This document shows positions 1-9,471 of a DNA stretch of 64,000 nucleotides, piece by piece. Source of the stretch: SM1-73 sp964588305 (GTDB lineage: Bacteria > Zixibacteria > MSB-5A5 > SM1-73). Under the pieces are notes generated by a model, which saw only the letters and a list, made by a program, of their open reading frames with translations, was not told where the DNA came from and did not search any database. The DNA lies in the NCBI GenBank assembly GCA_964588305.1, contig CAZPOP010000005.1, positions 62,001-126,000 on the forward strand. The letters are read 5' to 3'. Each line of letters opens with the position of its first letter. Positions within the stretch are counted from its first letter, which is position 1. Made by a program: the position numbers and the translations under genes.

Positions 1-1389
1 GGGATTATTCTTGGCATAGGCAACCCACTTGCTGTCGGAAGACCAAGCGTAATCATGTATCTCGGAAACCTCGGCTCTGTCTATGAGCACCGGCTCTCTT
101 TCGTCGATGTCCACATAATACAGCCTGAGTTTCTTGTCGGAATATAAGAGTTTCTTGCTGTCCGGCGACCAGACCGGCGGAAATCTGTAACAGTCACCAT
201 CGGTCGTAATGCGTTTTTCCTCGCCGATTCCGTCCTGGGTTCTGACGTAAAGCTCATACTCTCCGGTACGGTCTGATAGATAAGCTATCCATTCCCCATC
301 CGGCGACCAGGCAGAATAGATCTCACGAATGGTTGGCGTTTCTGTTACGTTGCGAACTTCTCCCTTCTCCTCGGGCACGGTAAAAACCTCTCCTCGGGCG
401 GAGAAAAGTGCCCTTTTTGCGGACGGGGAGAGACTGAAGTCGATAATTAGGTCGCTAACCTTTTCCCAATTGGGTCTGGTGAGGATACGTTCCGCCGGGA
501 TTTCTACCGAGATCTTCTTGGTTTTTTCGTCGGTCAGATTCAGCACGTAAAGATAGCCGCCGTTCTCGTAAACGATGGCTGTCGCACCTAAGCTGGGCCA
601 TTTCACGTCGTAATCTTGGTGGTTGGTGATCTTTCGGGTTGTCTTGGTCGCCAGGTCAAAACAATAAACGTTAAGCGTGTGATCCCGATCAGATGTGAAG
701 TATATCTTATCCCCGGACCACATGGGGGCGTTGTCCGTTCCTTCCCAGTCGGTGATGCGATCTACGGCATCGGTCTTCAGATCGTAAATCCAGATATCCT
801 GGGCCGTTCCGCCCTTGTAGCGTTTCCAGGTTCGGAATTCTCGGGATTTTCGATTGTAAGCCATCTTTTTGCCATCCGGAGAAAACGAAGCCATTCCTGC
901 TTCAGGCAGCTTCAAGGCTTCGGGGAAATCTCCCTCAAGATTGATGCGATAAAGCTTGCTGGTCGGAAAGGCCTCGCGTGAAGAGCGAAACAGGATGGCC
1001 TTTCCATCCGGATACCAGTCCAGGACCCAATCGTCTATTTGAATTCCACCGGAGGCACCCTCAGCTCCCGGATGATAAGTGAGACGACGTGGTTCTCCAC
1101 CATCCGTCGGAATGACGTACACATCGGCATTGCCGTCATAGGCTCCGGTGAAGGCGATCAATTTCCCATCAGGTGAAAATTTAGGAAAAAGCTCCGCACC
1201 TGGATGAGATGTTAGCTTGCGGGCCACACCCCCCTGGCTGGATACCAGCCAGAGGTCGCCGGCATACACAAAAACGACCTTGTCCTTGTGTATGTCTGGA
1301 AAGCGCATCAGACGGCCTTCCTCAGCGTAAGCATGACCAACTAACAACAAAACCAATAACACCAATACGAGGACTTTAGAATTCTGCAT
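1..1389 (-). CDS. Tricorn protease homologue, N-terminal part (cut by window edge)
   Basis: About 463 residues are visible before the frame leaves the window, with no stop. The start at 1389 follows AGGAGTTGAGGC and begins a signal peptide (MQNSKVLVLVLLVLLLVGHA). The mature part is a beta-propeller of repeated SPDGK-W-AYLSDRTGE-type blades, as in the TolB/tricorn N-terminal domains. It aligns almost residue for residue with the complete tricorn gene at 1853-5143 (for example MRFPDIHKDKVVFVYAGDLW against MRFPDVHLDKIVFVYAGDLW), so the two are tandem paralogues. The PDZ and S41 peptidase domains would lie beyond the left edge and cannot be checked. Likely an exported peptidase; the substrate is unknown. 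Confidence 0.93.
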   Translation of the reverse strand, partial: MQNSKVLVLVLLVLLLVGHAYAEEGRLMRFPDIHKDKVVFVYAGDLWLVSSQGGVARKLTSHPGAELFPKFSPDGKLIAFTGAYDGNADVYVIPTDGGEPRRLTYHPGAEGASGGIQIDDWVLDWYPDGKAILFRSSREAFPTSKLYRINLEGDFPEALKLPEAGMASFSPDGKKMAYNRKSREFRTWKRYKGGTAQDIWIYDLKTDAVDRITDWEGTDNAPMWSGDKIYFTSDRDHTLNVYCFDLATKTTRKITNHQDYDVKWPSLGATAIVYENGGYLYVLNLTDEKTKKISVEIPAERILTRPNWEKVSDLIIDFSLSPSAKRALFSARGEVFTVPEEKGEVRNVTETPTIREIYSAWSPDGEWIAYLSDRTGEYELYVRTQDGIGEEKRITTDGDCYRFPPVWSPDSKKLLYSDKKLRLYYVDIDEREPVLIDRAEVSEIHDYAWSSDSKWVAYAKNNP

Positions 1390-1652
1390 GCCTCAACTCC
1401 TTTGTTTGTTTATTATTATTTGGGAAAGTCTTTCGATTCTCTCGCGGGAACTTTTCTCATGACTTTTCATCCGTCTTCTGAAATTACCCACACGCTGCCC
1501 CGTTTAGACAGATGCGACTGCTGCGCTACAAACACCTCTTTTATATACTTGTCTCATTTTCGAAAGTTCTACTTTTTTTCAATAATGAGTCCATTATCCT
1601 GGTCGGTCCATCTCTAACCGGTCTCCGAAAAGCTGCTGAAAGAGGATAATTT

Positions 1653-1675
1653 GGAGTGTTCACCTTTAGGTGAAC
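1653..1675 (+). repeat. GGAGT-tag hairpin repeat
   Basis: Tag GGAGT followed by arms GTTCACCT and AGGTGAAC around TT. The same stem occurs at 28621 and 60992 in the other orientation. It faces the copy at 1729-1751. Confidence 0.85.
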
Positions 1676-1728
1676 CACATAGGAGTTCATTGATTTTCGA
1701 GGCGTCTTCTGCAGGATCTACGGGAGAA

Positions 1729-1751
1729 GTCAAGCTGAAGCTTGACACTCC
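1729..1751 (-). repeat. GGAGT-tag hairpin repeat
   Basis: Arms GTCAAGC and GCTTGAC around TGAA, followed by ACTCC (the tag read on the plus strand). The same stem is found at 32713 and, inverted, at 53433. Confidence 0.85.
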
Positions 1752-1852
1752 ATGATGACCTTTCTCCGAATGTGACTTTACCAGGGTTCCATTCAGGATC
1801 AACATGTCAGTATGTCATCCTCAGTTGCTGGCAAGGGAGTCAGGAGACATTT

Positions 1853-4800
1853 TCAATCTCTGACTGGATAAGGCGGCCTTTCGGGAAGTTTTCTGGGCTC
1901 CTCTTCGAGCTTTTTCATGATGATCTCAATGGCTTTCTCCAGCTGGGGGTCACGGCCGTCAACGACCAGATCCGGTGGATTGTCCACCTCGATGTCCGGA
2001 TCCACGCCGTAGTTTTCCATCACCCACTCGCCTTCCACACTATAGGGTGCGAATTCAGGCGTGGTGACGTACCCATTGTCCAGCAGCCTTATGAAGTTGC
2101 GGATGCCCACCACTCCTCCCCAGGTTCTTTTGCCCACGATGGGTCCCAGCCCGTATTGGCGGAAATAGTAGGGAAAGAAGTCTCCATCAGAAGCAGAATA
2201 TTGATTGGCAATGCAGACTAAATGTCCGTAAAGGGTTCCCCCGGGATAGGTATAATCCCTGGCATTTCGCGACGAGCCCATTCCCACCACAACCCGGCGA
2301 AGCCTTTCCAAGATCATGTCGGAAACAAAGCCTCCCCCGTTATAGCGAACGTCGATAATCAATCCTTCCTTCCGGATCTGAGGGAAGTAAGATCTGGCAA
2401 ATTGGTTGAGTCCTTCGCCACCCATGTTAGGAAGAAAGATATACCCCACTCTCCCGCCGGTGGCCTCCTCCACCTTACGGCGATTGGTCTCCACCCAGAA
2501 ATTGGCCCGTAGGTCGTATTCACTGTCAATCGGTTTGACTTCCACCTCGCGCGCACCATCCAGAGAAGGCTTGGAGTTCACCTTGAGGATCACTGTTTTG
2601 CCAACCGTATTTTCGAAGAGACTGTAAGGATTGGTGGGATACTGCAAGGGTTGGTTGTCCACAGCCAGTATGTATTCTCCCTCCTTTACCGAGACCCCTG
2701 GTTCGGTGAGAGGAGAGCGAAGACCCTTATCCCAGTTCTCACCGGGATAAATCTTCTTAATTCGATAAAAACCGGAGAGAGTGTCCAACTCCCAATCCAC
2801 GCCCAATAGACCGGTTTTGACCAGTTCCAGTTTGGTCCGATCGCCGCCGCTTACATAGGTGTGAGAACAACAAAGCTCGCCTATCATCTCCCCGATGAGA
2901 TAATTGAGGTCACTTCGGTGTGCCACATATGGCAGAAGCTGACCATATCTTTCTCGCATCAACTCCCAATCCACCCCGTGCATGTTGGGAGCGTAGAAGA
3001 AGTCGCGCTCCAGACGCCAGGCCTCGCCAAATATCTGCCTCCACTCTTCGCGGTAGTCGATCTTCATCTGCATATCGTCCAGTTTCAGGGATCCATCTCC
3101 GACCTTAGCGGAACCGGGCTTGACCTCTGTGATGCCAAATTTTTCCTTACTCTTGTAAATGATCTTTTGGCCATCTGCGGAAATATCATACCCATCGATT
3201 GGCGAAAGCAGCACCTGATCTTTTCTTTTCTCCATATCGAAAAGGTGCAACGCACCTTTGGGTTCTGGCGATCCTCCGGTCAGCGTCCAGCCCGGGAAGG
3301 AAAGATAAAATATCTTCCCTTCGGCTGCCCGCAATCCATAATAGTTGCCTGGGTCCATGGGCACACCCACGGCGCGGTCCTCTATTCCTTCAATGTCAAT
3401 GTCGATTCCCTTCTTTATCTTTTCCTTTCGCTTTTTCTTTTCCTCCTTCTTTTCTTCTTCTTTCATCTTCTCCCTTTCCTCTTCTGGTTCTACCTCGTCG
3501 CTTTCCGGCGCAAAAGGAGAGAGGCTGTCCGCCTGCAGGGTTACCACGTAGATGCGGGTCATCTGGTTATAGGTAAAGCTGGGCTCGTAGTTGCCTAACA
3601 CTGCGTTGAAATCACGGTTGGAGAGGAAATACAGATACTTGCCTTCGGGATCGAAGATCGGCTCCTCATCGTCTGTATAATCCTCAGTCACCCGATAGAT
3701 CTGTTCGTCTTCCAAAGAATAAAGAAAGATGGAGTTGAACTCGTTTTTGGCCGGCAGAGCGTACGCAATCCACCTGCTGTCCGGAGACCAGGAATAATCA
3801 CGAATCTCCCAGTTCCTGGTGCTGTCCACCTGAGTGACATTCCTGCTCTCTGTGTCGACGTAATAGAGTTTTAAGTTCTTGTCGGCGAACAGAAGCTTTC
3901 TGCTATCCGGCGACCACACCGGAGCGAAGCGGAAGCAGTGCCCGTCTGTGGTTATTCGGATATCCTCACCCTTTCCATCCTGAGGGATGAGGTAAAGTTC
4001 ATCCTCGCCTGTGCGGTCGGACAAGTACGCGATCCATTTGCCATCGGGAGACCAGATGGAATTCTTTTCCCGCGCACCTGAAGTATTGCTGAGATTCCTG
4101 GTGTTGCCCTTTTCAGCCGGAACGGTGAATATATCGCCGCGAGCCACAAAGAGCGCCCTTTTGCCATCAGGAGAAAGACTGTAGTCGGTAACATAATCCT
4201 TGACCGACACAAACTCCGAGCGCGCCAACACCCGGTCGTCCGGAATCTCCACGGTGATCTTTTGAGTCTGTTCGGTTTTTAAATCAAGCACGTAAAGATA
4301 ACCCCCGTTTTCATACACTATGGACCGAGGGCCAGAGCTGGGCCATTTCACGTCATATTCATCGTGATTGGTGATCTTTCGGGTTTTTTTCGTGCCAAGA
4401 TCGCAACAGAAAATATTGGCGGTATGATCGCGATCTGAGACAAAATAGATTTTGTTCTCATGCCACATGGGAGAAGTATCGGTGCCTTCCCAATCGGTAA
4501 TCCGCTCGACGGCGTTCATCTCCAGATCGTATATCCAGATATCCTGAGCTAAGCCCCCTTTGTAGCGCTTCCAGGTGCGGAAATTCCGAAAGATCCGGTT
4601 ATATGCAATTTTGCCGGCGTCTGGTGAAAACGAGGTAAGCCCGGCCTCAGGCAAAGGCAACTTCTGCGGAAAACCTCCTTCGACGCTAATTAAGAAAAGG
4701 TTTTGGAACCAGCTGTTGTAGCTTTCCCGCGACGATCTGAAAAGAATCCTGTCGCCATCGGGATGCCAGTCCAACACCATGTCGTCAAACCCGAATCTAT

Positions 4801-5143
4801 CCGACATGTTCTCGAAGCCGGGGCGGTAGGTAAGTCTTCTGGGTTCACCGCCCTTTGCAGGGATCACGTAGACGTCGGTGTTGCCCTGGTATTGTCCGGA
4901 GAAAGCGATCATTTTGCCATCGGGCGAGAATTTAGGAAACAGCTCCATTCCCATGTGGGTAGTCAACCTTCGGGCAATCCCGCCTTCGCTCGGCACCAGC
5001 CAGAGATCACCCGCATAAACGAACACGATCTTATCTAGATGAACGTCGGGGAATCGCATCAATCTGCTTTCCTCAGCGTCAACAAAAGTGCTCACCATAA
5101 AACTCGATGCCAACACCAGGACGATGATCTTAAGAAAACGCAT
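1853..5143 (-). CDS. Tricorn protease homologue (S41 peptidase with beta-propeller and PDZ)
   Basis: A 1096-residue exported protein; the start follows GGAGGT at good spacing. A signal peptide covers about residues 1-23. Propeller blades fill roughly 25-530, then comes a Glu/Lys-rich linker (EEEREKMKEEEKKEEKKKRK), a second domain with the SH motif (CCSHTYVSGGD), a PDZ-like stretch (GEYILAVDNQPLQ) and the S41 core. The tricorn tetrad is recognisable: the SH pair, the nucleophile in SASDGD (near residue 985) and Glu in MENYGVDPDI (near 1043). Tricorn-family enzymes degrade peptides. With a signal peptide this one probably acts in the periplasm or outside the cell rather than downstream of a proteasome. 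A close paralogue lies directly downstream, and no other gene shares the spacer. Confidence 0.96.
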   Translation of the reverse strand: MRFLKIIVLVLASSFMVSTFVDAEESRLMRFPDVHLDKIVFVYAGDLWLVPSEGGIARRLTTHMGMELFPKFSPDGKMIAFSGQYQGNTDVYVIPAKGGEPRRLTYRPGFENMSDRFGFDDMVLDWHPDGDRILFRSSRESYNSWFQNLFLISVEGGFPQKLPLPEAGLTSFSPDAGKIAYNRIFRNFRTWKRYKGGLAQDIWIYDLEMNAVERITDWEGTDTSPMWHENKIYFVSDRDHTANIFCCDLGTKKTRKITNHDEYDVKWPSSGPRSIVYENGGYLYVLDLKTEQTQKITVEIPDDRVLARSEFVSVKDYVTDYSLSPDGKRALFVARGDIFTVPAEKGNTRNLSNTSGAREKNSIWSPDGKWIAYLSDRTGEDELYLIPQDGKGEDIRITTDGHCFRFAPVWSPDSRKLLFADKNLKLYYVDTESRNVTQVDSTRNWEIRDYSWSPDSRWIAYALPAKNEFNSIFLYSLEDEQIYRVTEDYTDDEEPIFDPEGKYLYFLSNRDFNAVLGNYEPSFTYNQMTRIYVVTLQADSLSPFAPESDEVEPEEEREKMKEEEKKEEKKKRKEKIKKGIDIDIEGIEDRAVGVPMDPGNYYGLRAAEGKIFYLSFPGWTLTGGSPEPKGALHLFDMEKRKDQVLLSPIDGYDISADGQKIIYKSKEKFGITEVKPGSAKVGDGSLKLDDMQMKIDYREEWRQIFGEAWRLERDFFYAPNMHGVDWELMRERYGQLLPYVAHRSDLNYLIGEMIGELCCSHTYVSGGDRTKLELVKTGLLGVDWELDTLSGFYRIKKIYPGENWDKGLRSPLTEPGVSVKEGEYILAVDNQPLQYPTNPYSLFENTVGKTVILKVNSKPSLDGAREVEVKPIDSEYDLRANFWVETNRRKVEEATGGRVGYIFLPNMGGEGLNQFARSYFPQIRKEGLIIDVRYNGGGFVSDMILERLRRVVVGMGSSRNARDYTYPGGTLYGHLVCIANQYSASDGDFFPYYFRQYGLGPIVGKRTWGGVVGIRNFIRLLDNGYVTTPEFAPYSVEGEWVMENYGVDPDIEVDNPPDLVVDGRDPQLEKAIEIIMKKLEEEPRKLPERPPYPVRD

Positions 5144-5329
5144 CTTGAACCTCCACTACTTTTTATGTCAATTAGAAATCAAAGAATGCTTCTTTCTTTT
5201 TCGACTCCTTTGAAGTCGCACTTCCTATTGTATTGAATCGAAATTTAATCATTTCGTGTCATTTTGCAAGTTAGATTTTCAAAATCCACTCACAGATAAC
5301 TCTTTTGTGATTCTTCACGCAGTTTCCTG

Positions 5330-5358
5330 TTGACAAGAACGGGAGCAAAACCTACCTT
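5330..5358 (+). promoter_or_regulatory. Possible sigma70-type promoter for the DUF3078-like gene
   Basis: TTGACA at 5330-5335 and a weak TACCTT at 5353-5358, 17 bases apart, about 38 bases before the chosen start at 5396. The -35 is perfect and the -10 is poor. Confidence 0.35.
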
Positions 5359-5395
5359 GAGAAAAATCGATATCCATAACATGAAGAGGTGCGTT

Positions 5396-6283
5396 ATGAA
5401 AAGGTGTACATCTTATTTTTCGATAGCTTTACTTTTCTGGTTTGGATCTTCCTCTCCTGTTTTTGCCCATCCCTGGAAGAAGTCTGTGGACTTGGGTCTA
5501 ACGGTAACTCAGAACTCTTATTCAGACAGCTGGACTGGCGGTGAGGCAGGAAACGTAAACTGGGTGGCTCTGGCTAACTCCGTTTTTGAGAAAAAGTTCT
5601 CAGAAATAATAAATTCAAAGACCACTGCGAAATTCTCCTTTGGTCAAACGCACTCACAAGACCAGCAAACCAAAAAGTGGGCAAAGCCGACAAAATCAAC
5701 CGATCTTCTGGACATCGAAACCTTGACCCGGTTCACCCTGAAGATGTGGGTCGATCCCTATCTGGCTTTCAGGTTCGAGAGTCAATTTCTGGACGCCAGC
5801 GTGCCGGAGGTCAAAAGATACGTTAACCCGAAAAAACTTACCGAATCGGGCGGCGTCTCCAGAGTATTTTACAAGACCGAGAATAATGAGATTTTGAGCC
5901 GTTTGGGATTAGCTCTAAGACAGATCATCACCGAAGAGGTGGTGGACACGGTTATGAAGAAAACGGAAATCAACTCTACCAGCGACGGCGGGATAGAGTC
6001 CGTTTCGGACGTCCGGCTTACCCTGTCAGATAAGATTTCCTATACTTCAAAATTAAGCCTTTACAAAGCTTTCTTTTTCTCCGAGTCTGATAAGGTCAAG
6101 GGAACGCCGCAAGAGGATTATTGGAAAGAGGTGGATGTTAATTGGGAGAATACAATCTCTGTATCGATCTCCAAGTACGTTAATGTCGCACTATACAACC
6201 AGCTTCTCTATGACAAAGATATAAGCAAAAAAGGGCGTTTTAAGGAGACTCTGTCTTTGGGCTTAGTATACAAGCTATTCTAA
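5396..6283 (+). CDS. DUF3078-like outer-membrane beta-barrel protein
   Basis: About 295 residues when started at 5396, where GAGG lies upstream and the product opens with a clean signal peptide (MKRCTSYFSIALLFWFGSSS...VFA). The upstream TTG and ATG in frame would put a promoter-like TTGACA or the ribosome site inside the gene. The mature start (LGLTVTQNSYSDSWTGGEAG..NW) matches the opening of the DUF3078 family, predicted outer-membrane proteins of Bacteroidetes-like bacteria. The rest is alternating beta-strand sequence ending in a hydrophobic strand (LSLGLVYKLF), fitting a barrel. It is the only intact plus-strand gene in the window, transcribed away from the tricorn gene and convergent with ppdK. 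Its role is unknown. Confidence 0.8.
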   Translation: MKRCTSYFSIALLFWFGSSSPVFAHPWKKSVDLGLTVTQNSYSDSWTGGEAGNVNWVALANSVFEKKFSEIINSKTTAKFSFGQTHSQDQQTKKWAKPTKSTDLLDIETLTRFTLKMWVDPYLAFRFESQFLDASVPEVKRYVNPKKLTESGGVSRVFYKTENNEILSRLGLALRQIITEEVVDTVMKKTEINSTSDGGIESVSDVRLTLSDKISYTSKLSLYKAFFFSESDKVKGTPQEDYWKEVDVNWENTISVSISKYVNVALYNQLLYDKDISKKGRFKETLSLGLVYKLF

Positions 6284-6615
6284 CGGGTCCCCCAGATGAA
6301 CCTTCGCCGGTATCGATCCTGTTCGGGTCCAAAGGGTCAGGCTCAAGGGCCTGTTGAAAAAGCTGCACTGTGGGGCGGGATGAATCCCCGCCCCTATGGG
6401 AACCAATCGGTTACCATACCTAGGTCAGGGCATTTAGCCCTGCCAAACGGTTTTTCAACAGTCCCTCAACCTTGACAATCCGAATCGATGATCCCAAAGT
6501 CCATTCTTTCGTATCCTTCCCAAAAAAATGTCGGCTCTTCGGGCAGGAAGAACCGACACAAAAACCCCTCAGCCTGGATAGTGGCAGCAACGGAAAGCTA
6601 CCACCAGTATTGCGT
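6284..6615. other. Convergent spacer with a MITE-like element
   Basis: The spacer between the DUF3078-like gene and ppdK contains the terminal-inverted-repeat element at 6347-6465. The remainder shows nothing recognisable. A minus-strand open frame at 6420-6680 overlaps the element and the ppdK end and looks spurious. Confidence 0.7.
6347..6465. mobile_element. MITE-like element with GGGNCTGTTGAAAAA terminal inverted repeats
   Basis: Left end GGGCCTGTTGAAAAA (6347-6361) and right end TTTTTCAACAGTCCC (6451-6465) are complementary at 14 of 15 positions. Inside lie two hairpins: GGGGCGG/CCGCCCC (6372-6394) and CAGGGC/GCCCTG around ATTTA (near 6426-6442). There is no coding capacity. A second element with the same ends is at 28427-28572. 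No transposase is present, so mobility is inferred. Confidence 0.6.
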
Positions 6616-9438
6616 CTACGCAGAGGTGTATTCTGCCAACTTTTTTCCGATAGCGGCTTGAGCCGCAGCCAGCCGGGCAATGGGAACCCGGTAAGGTGAG
6701 CAACTCACATAATCCAAACCTACGTTGTGGCAGAAGATCACCGAGGATGGATCGCCCCCGTGTTCCCCGCAGATTCCCACCTTCAAATCCTTGCGTACTG
6801 CACGTCCCTTTTTGACGCCCATCTCCACTAGCTCCCCCACTCCGGCCTGATCGATGCTTACAAAGGGATCGTGGTCCAGGATTCCATGCTCAACGTAGTA
6901 TTGCAGGAATTTGCCTGCGTCATCGCGCGAATAGCCAAAGGTCATCTGGGTGAGATCATTGGTGCCGAAAGAGAAGAATTCCGCCTCGGCAGCAATCTGG
7001 TCAGCGGTCAGACAGGCACGGGGTATCTCGATCATGGTCCCCACCAAATACTTGAGCTTGACCTTATACTTCTTCATGGTCTCCTCAGCCACCCTGACCA
7101 CCACCTCTTTTTGATTCTTAAACTCGTTCACATGTCCCACCAGAGGAATCATCACCTCCGGAATCACGGACTTGCGATGTTTTACCAGATCACATGCCGC
7201 CTGAAATATGGCACGGGCCTGCATCTCGGTAATCTCCGGGAATACGATGCCCAGCCTGCAACCTCTATGTCCTAACATGGGATTCATCTCGTGGAGTTCC
7301 TCGACCCGGCTGAGGAGGTTCTCCTTCTCTTCGATCTGGGCTTCGTCTGCTTCCTTTGCCTTCAAGGTGGCAATTTCCCCTATCAGTTCCTCCCGGTCGG
7401 GCAGAAACTCATGCAGGGGCGGATCTAAGGTCCTGATAGTAACCGGTAAACCTTCCATCGCCGAAAAAATCTCTTTGAAATCCTTTTTCTGGACTGGAAG
7501 AAGCTTATCTAGGGCCGCCTGCCTATCGGTCGGGGTCTTTGCCAAAATCATCTCCTGCACGATGGGAAGCCTGTCTTCGGCGAAGAACATGTGCTCGGTG
7601 CGGCATAAGCCGATACCCTCAGCTCCGAACTTGATAGCTTGAGCAGAATCTTTAGGGGTGTCCGCATTGGTGCGGACTTTCAACCTTCTGACTTTATCAG
7701 CCCACTTCATGAACTCCCCAAACTCTCCAGAGAGTTCTGGCTCTATGGTAGGCACCTCTCCCAGCATTACCTCCCCAGTGGTCCCGTTCAGAGAGATAAC
7801 GTCCCTTCCGCGGATTATGTGCCCGTCCACCATGAATTGCTTTCTCTTTTCGCTCACCTTAATGGCCTCGCATCCCGCCACGCAACATTTTCCCATCCCT
7901 CTGGCTACCACGGCTGCATGACTGGTCATTCCCCCTCGTGCCGTGAGCACGCCTTCGGCTACTGCCATGCCGTGAATGTCGTCTGGATTGGTCTCATGCC
8001 TCACCAGAATCACCTTTTCGCCACTTTCGGCCAAGCTGACCGCATCATCTGCCGTGAATACTACCTTGCCCACCGCAGCACCCGGGGAGGCAGCCAGGCC
8101 CCTGGTAATGACGGTGGCGTTGGCATTCGGATCTATCCTTCGGTGCAAAAGCTGATTCAACTGGGCTGGCTCCAATCTGGTTAGGGCCTCCTCTTTGGTG
8201 ATGGATTTTTGCTTCACCATGTCCACGGCAATTCTCACCGCCGCATGAGCGGTTCTTTTGCCAGTGCGGGTCTGAAGCATATACAATTTGCCCTGTTGAA
8301 TCGTGAACTCAAAATCCTGAACGTCTTTGTAATGCTTCTCCAACTTGGAAGTAATGGATTTCAGCTGTTTGAACACCTGAGGCATCTCCTGCTTTAACTC
8401 GTGGATAGGCCTAGGAGTCCTGATTCCCGCCACCACATCCTCACCCTGCGCATTGGTCAGGTATTCGCCGTAAAATTTGTTCTCTCCGGTAGAAGGGTTG
8501 CGGGTAAATCCCACGCCCGTGGCACTCGTCTCCCCCATATTCCCGAAGACCATAGCCTGTACGTTCACCGCAGTACCCAATTCGGCCGATATATTGTGTA
8601 ATCTCCTGTAAGTGATGGCTCGGGGATTGTTCCATGATCTAAATACTGCATTGATCGTCATCTGCAGCTGCTTATATGGATCGACAGGAAACTCCTCTCC
8701 GGCTTTCTCCTTGATTTTAGCTTTGAACTTCCGCACCAGCTCTTTCAGATCCTCCACCAGCAGGGAAGCATCGTGTCTTATGTGTTTGGCCTCCTTTTTC
8801 TTTTGAAGTATCTTCTCGAACTGATCCTTGTCGATTCCTAAAACCACATTGCCGAACATCTGCACAAACCGTCGGTAACTGTCGTAGACGAATCTTTCAT
8901 TCTGAGTTTTCTTGACTAATCCCTGAGCGGTTTTATCGTTGAGTCCAAGGTTCAAAACGGTATCCATCATTCCCGGCATGGAGAACTTGGCCCCCGATCT
9001 GACCGAAAGCAGGAGCGGGTTAGAGGCATCGCCGAAACTGGTTCCCATGGATCTCTCCACCTTCTTAAGACCGCTTCGAATTTCCTTCTCAACAGGCTTG
9101 GGGAGCTTCATGTCATTCTGATAGAAGAGCCTGCAGGCTTCCGTGGTGATGGTAAACCCTGAGGGCACAGGGGCGCCAGCTGTGGTCATCTCCGCCAAAC
9201 CTGCTCCCTTACCCCCCAAGAGATCCTTCATTTTCCCATTCCCCTCAGCATTCTTGTCTCCGAAATAATAGACTGATTTCTTTCCTCTCCCGGACAGGCT
9301 ATCCACAGCTATCTTTTTGATTCTCTTGGCCTTAGGCTCTCTCACTTTGAGCTTTTTGTTAAGCTGTTTCTTCGGTTGTCTCTTCGGTTGTTTCCTGGCT
9401 TTTTTTATCTTCCCTGAACGTATCTTAGTCCTTCTCAT
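6616..9438 (-). CDS. ppdK: Pyruvate, phosphate dikinase
   Basis: Interconverts pyruvate, ATP and Pi with PEP, AMP and PPi in the cytoplasm. The start at 9438 has GGAGG seven bases upstream, giving about 940 residues against roughly 875-890 for typical bacterial PPDK. The family start (YYFGDKNAEGNGKMKDLLGG) is at about residue 56. Before it is a very Lys/Arg-rich tail of about 50 residues (KKARKQPKRQPKKQLNKKLK) that the family normally lacks. Then come the nucleotide-binding domain, the phosphohistidine domain with its catalytic His (ARGGMTSHAAVVARGMG), and the PEP-binding TIM barrel with the conserved CGEHGGDPSS. All core motifs look intact. It stands alone, with its own promoter candidate. 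Confidence 0.97.
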   Translation of the reverse strand: MRRTKIRSGKIKKARKQPKRQPKKQLNKKLKVREPKAKRIKKIAVDSLSGRGKKSVYYFGDKNAEGNGKMKDLLGGKGAGLAEMTTAGAPVPSGFTITTEACRLFYQNDMKLPKPVEKEIRSGLKKVERSMGTSFGDASNPLLLSVRSGAKFSMPGMMDTVLNLGLNDKTAQGLVKKTQNERFVYDSYRRFVQMFGNVVLGIDKDQFEKILQKKKEAKHIRHDASLLVEDLKELVRKFKAKIKEKAGEEFPVDPYKQLQMTINAVFRSWNNPRAITYRRLHNISAELGTAVNVQAMVFGNMGETSATGVGFTRNPSTGENKFYGEYLTNAQGEDVVAGIRTPRPIHELKQEMPQVFKQLKSITSKLEKHYKDVQDFEFTIQQGKLYMLQTRTGKRTAHAAVRIAVDMVKQKSITKEEALTRLEPAQLNQLLHRRIDPNANATVITRGLAASPGAAVGKVVFTADDAVSLAESGEKVILVRHETNPDDIHGMAVAEGVLTARGGMTSHAAVVARGMGKCCVAGCEAIKVSEKRKQFMVDGHIIRGRDVISLNGTTGEVMLGEVPTIEPELSGEFGEFMKWADKVRRLKVRTNADTPKDSAQAIKFGAEGIGLCRTEHMFFAEDRLPIVQEMILAKTPTDRQAALDKLLPVQKKDFKEIFSAMEGLPVTIRTLDPPLHEFLPDREELIGEIATLKAKEADEAQIEEKENLLSRVEELHEMNPMLGHRGCRLGIVFPEITEMQARAIFQAACDLVKHRKSVIPEVMIPLVGHVNEFKNQKEVVVRVAEETMKKYKVKLKYLVGTMIEIPRACLTADQIAAEAEFFSFGTNDLTQMTFGYSRDDAGKFLQYYVEHGILDHDPFVSIDQAGVGELVEMGVKKGRAVRKDLKVGICGEHGGDPSSVIFCHNVGLDYVSCSPYRVPIARLAAAQAAIGKKLAEYTSA

Positions 9439-9471
9439 GTTTTGCCTCCAATTAGGGGTTCGAGTTTTTGT

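Larger units (their letters stand above)
1390..1852. other. Intergenic spacer between tricorn paralogues
   Basis: No convincing gene lies here. The spacer holds two hairpins of the GGAGT-tag family in opposite orientation (1653-1675 and 1729-1751), forming one inverted pair of about 99 bases. A short minus-strand open frame (1614-1805) runs through the repeats and is judged spurious. Confidence 0.7.

Noticed and set aside
1614..1805. Minus-strand open frame of 63 codons
   Set aside because: It consists mostly of two hairpin repeats and their spacer.
5330..5395. Longer N-terminus for the DUF3078-like protein starting at TTG 5330
   Set aside because: The signal peptide and ribosome site fit 5396, and 5330 coincides with a -35 box.
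6420..6680. Minus-strand open frame of 86 codons
   Set aside because: It overlaps the MITE-like element and reads the ppdK end in another frame.
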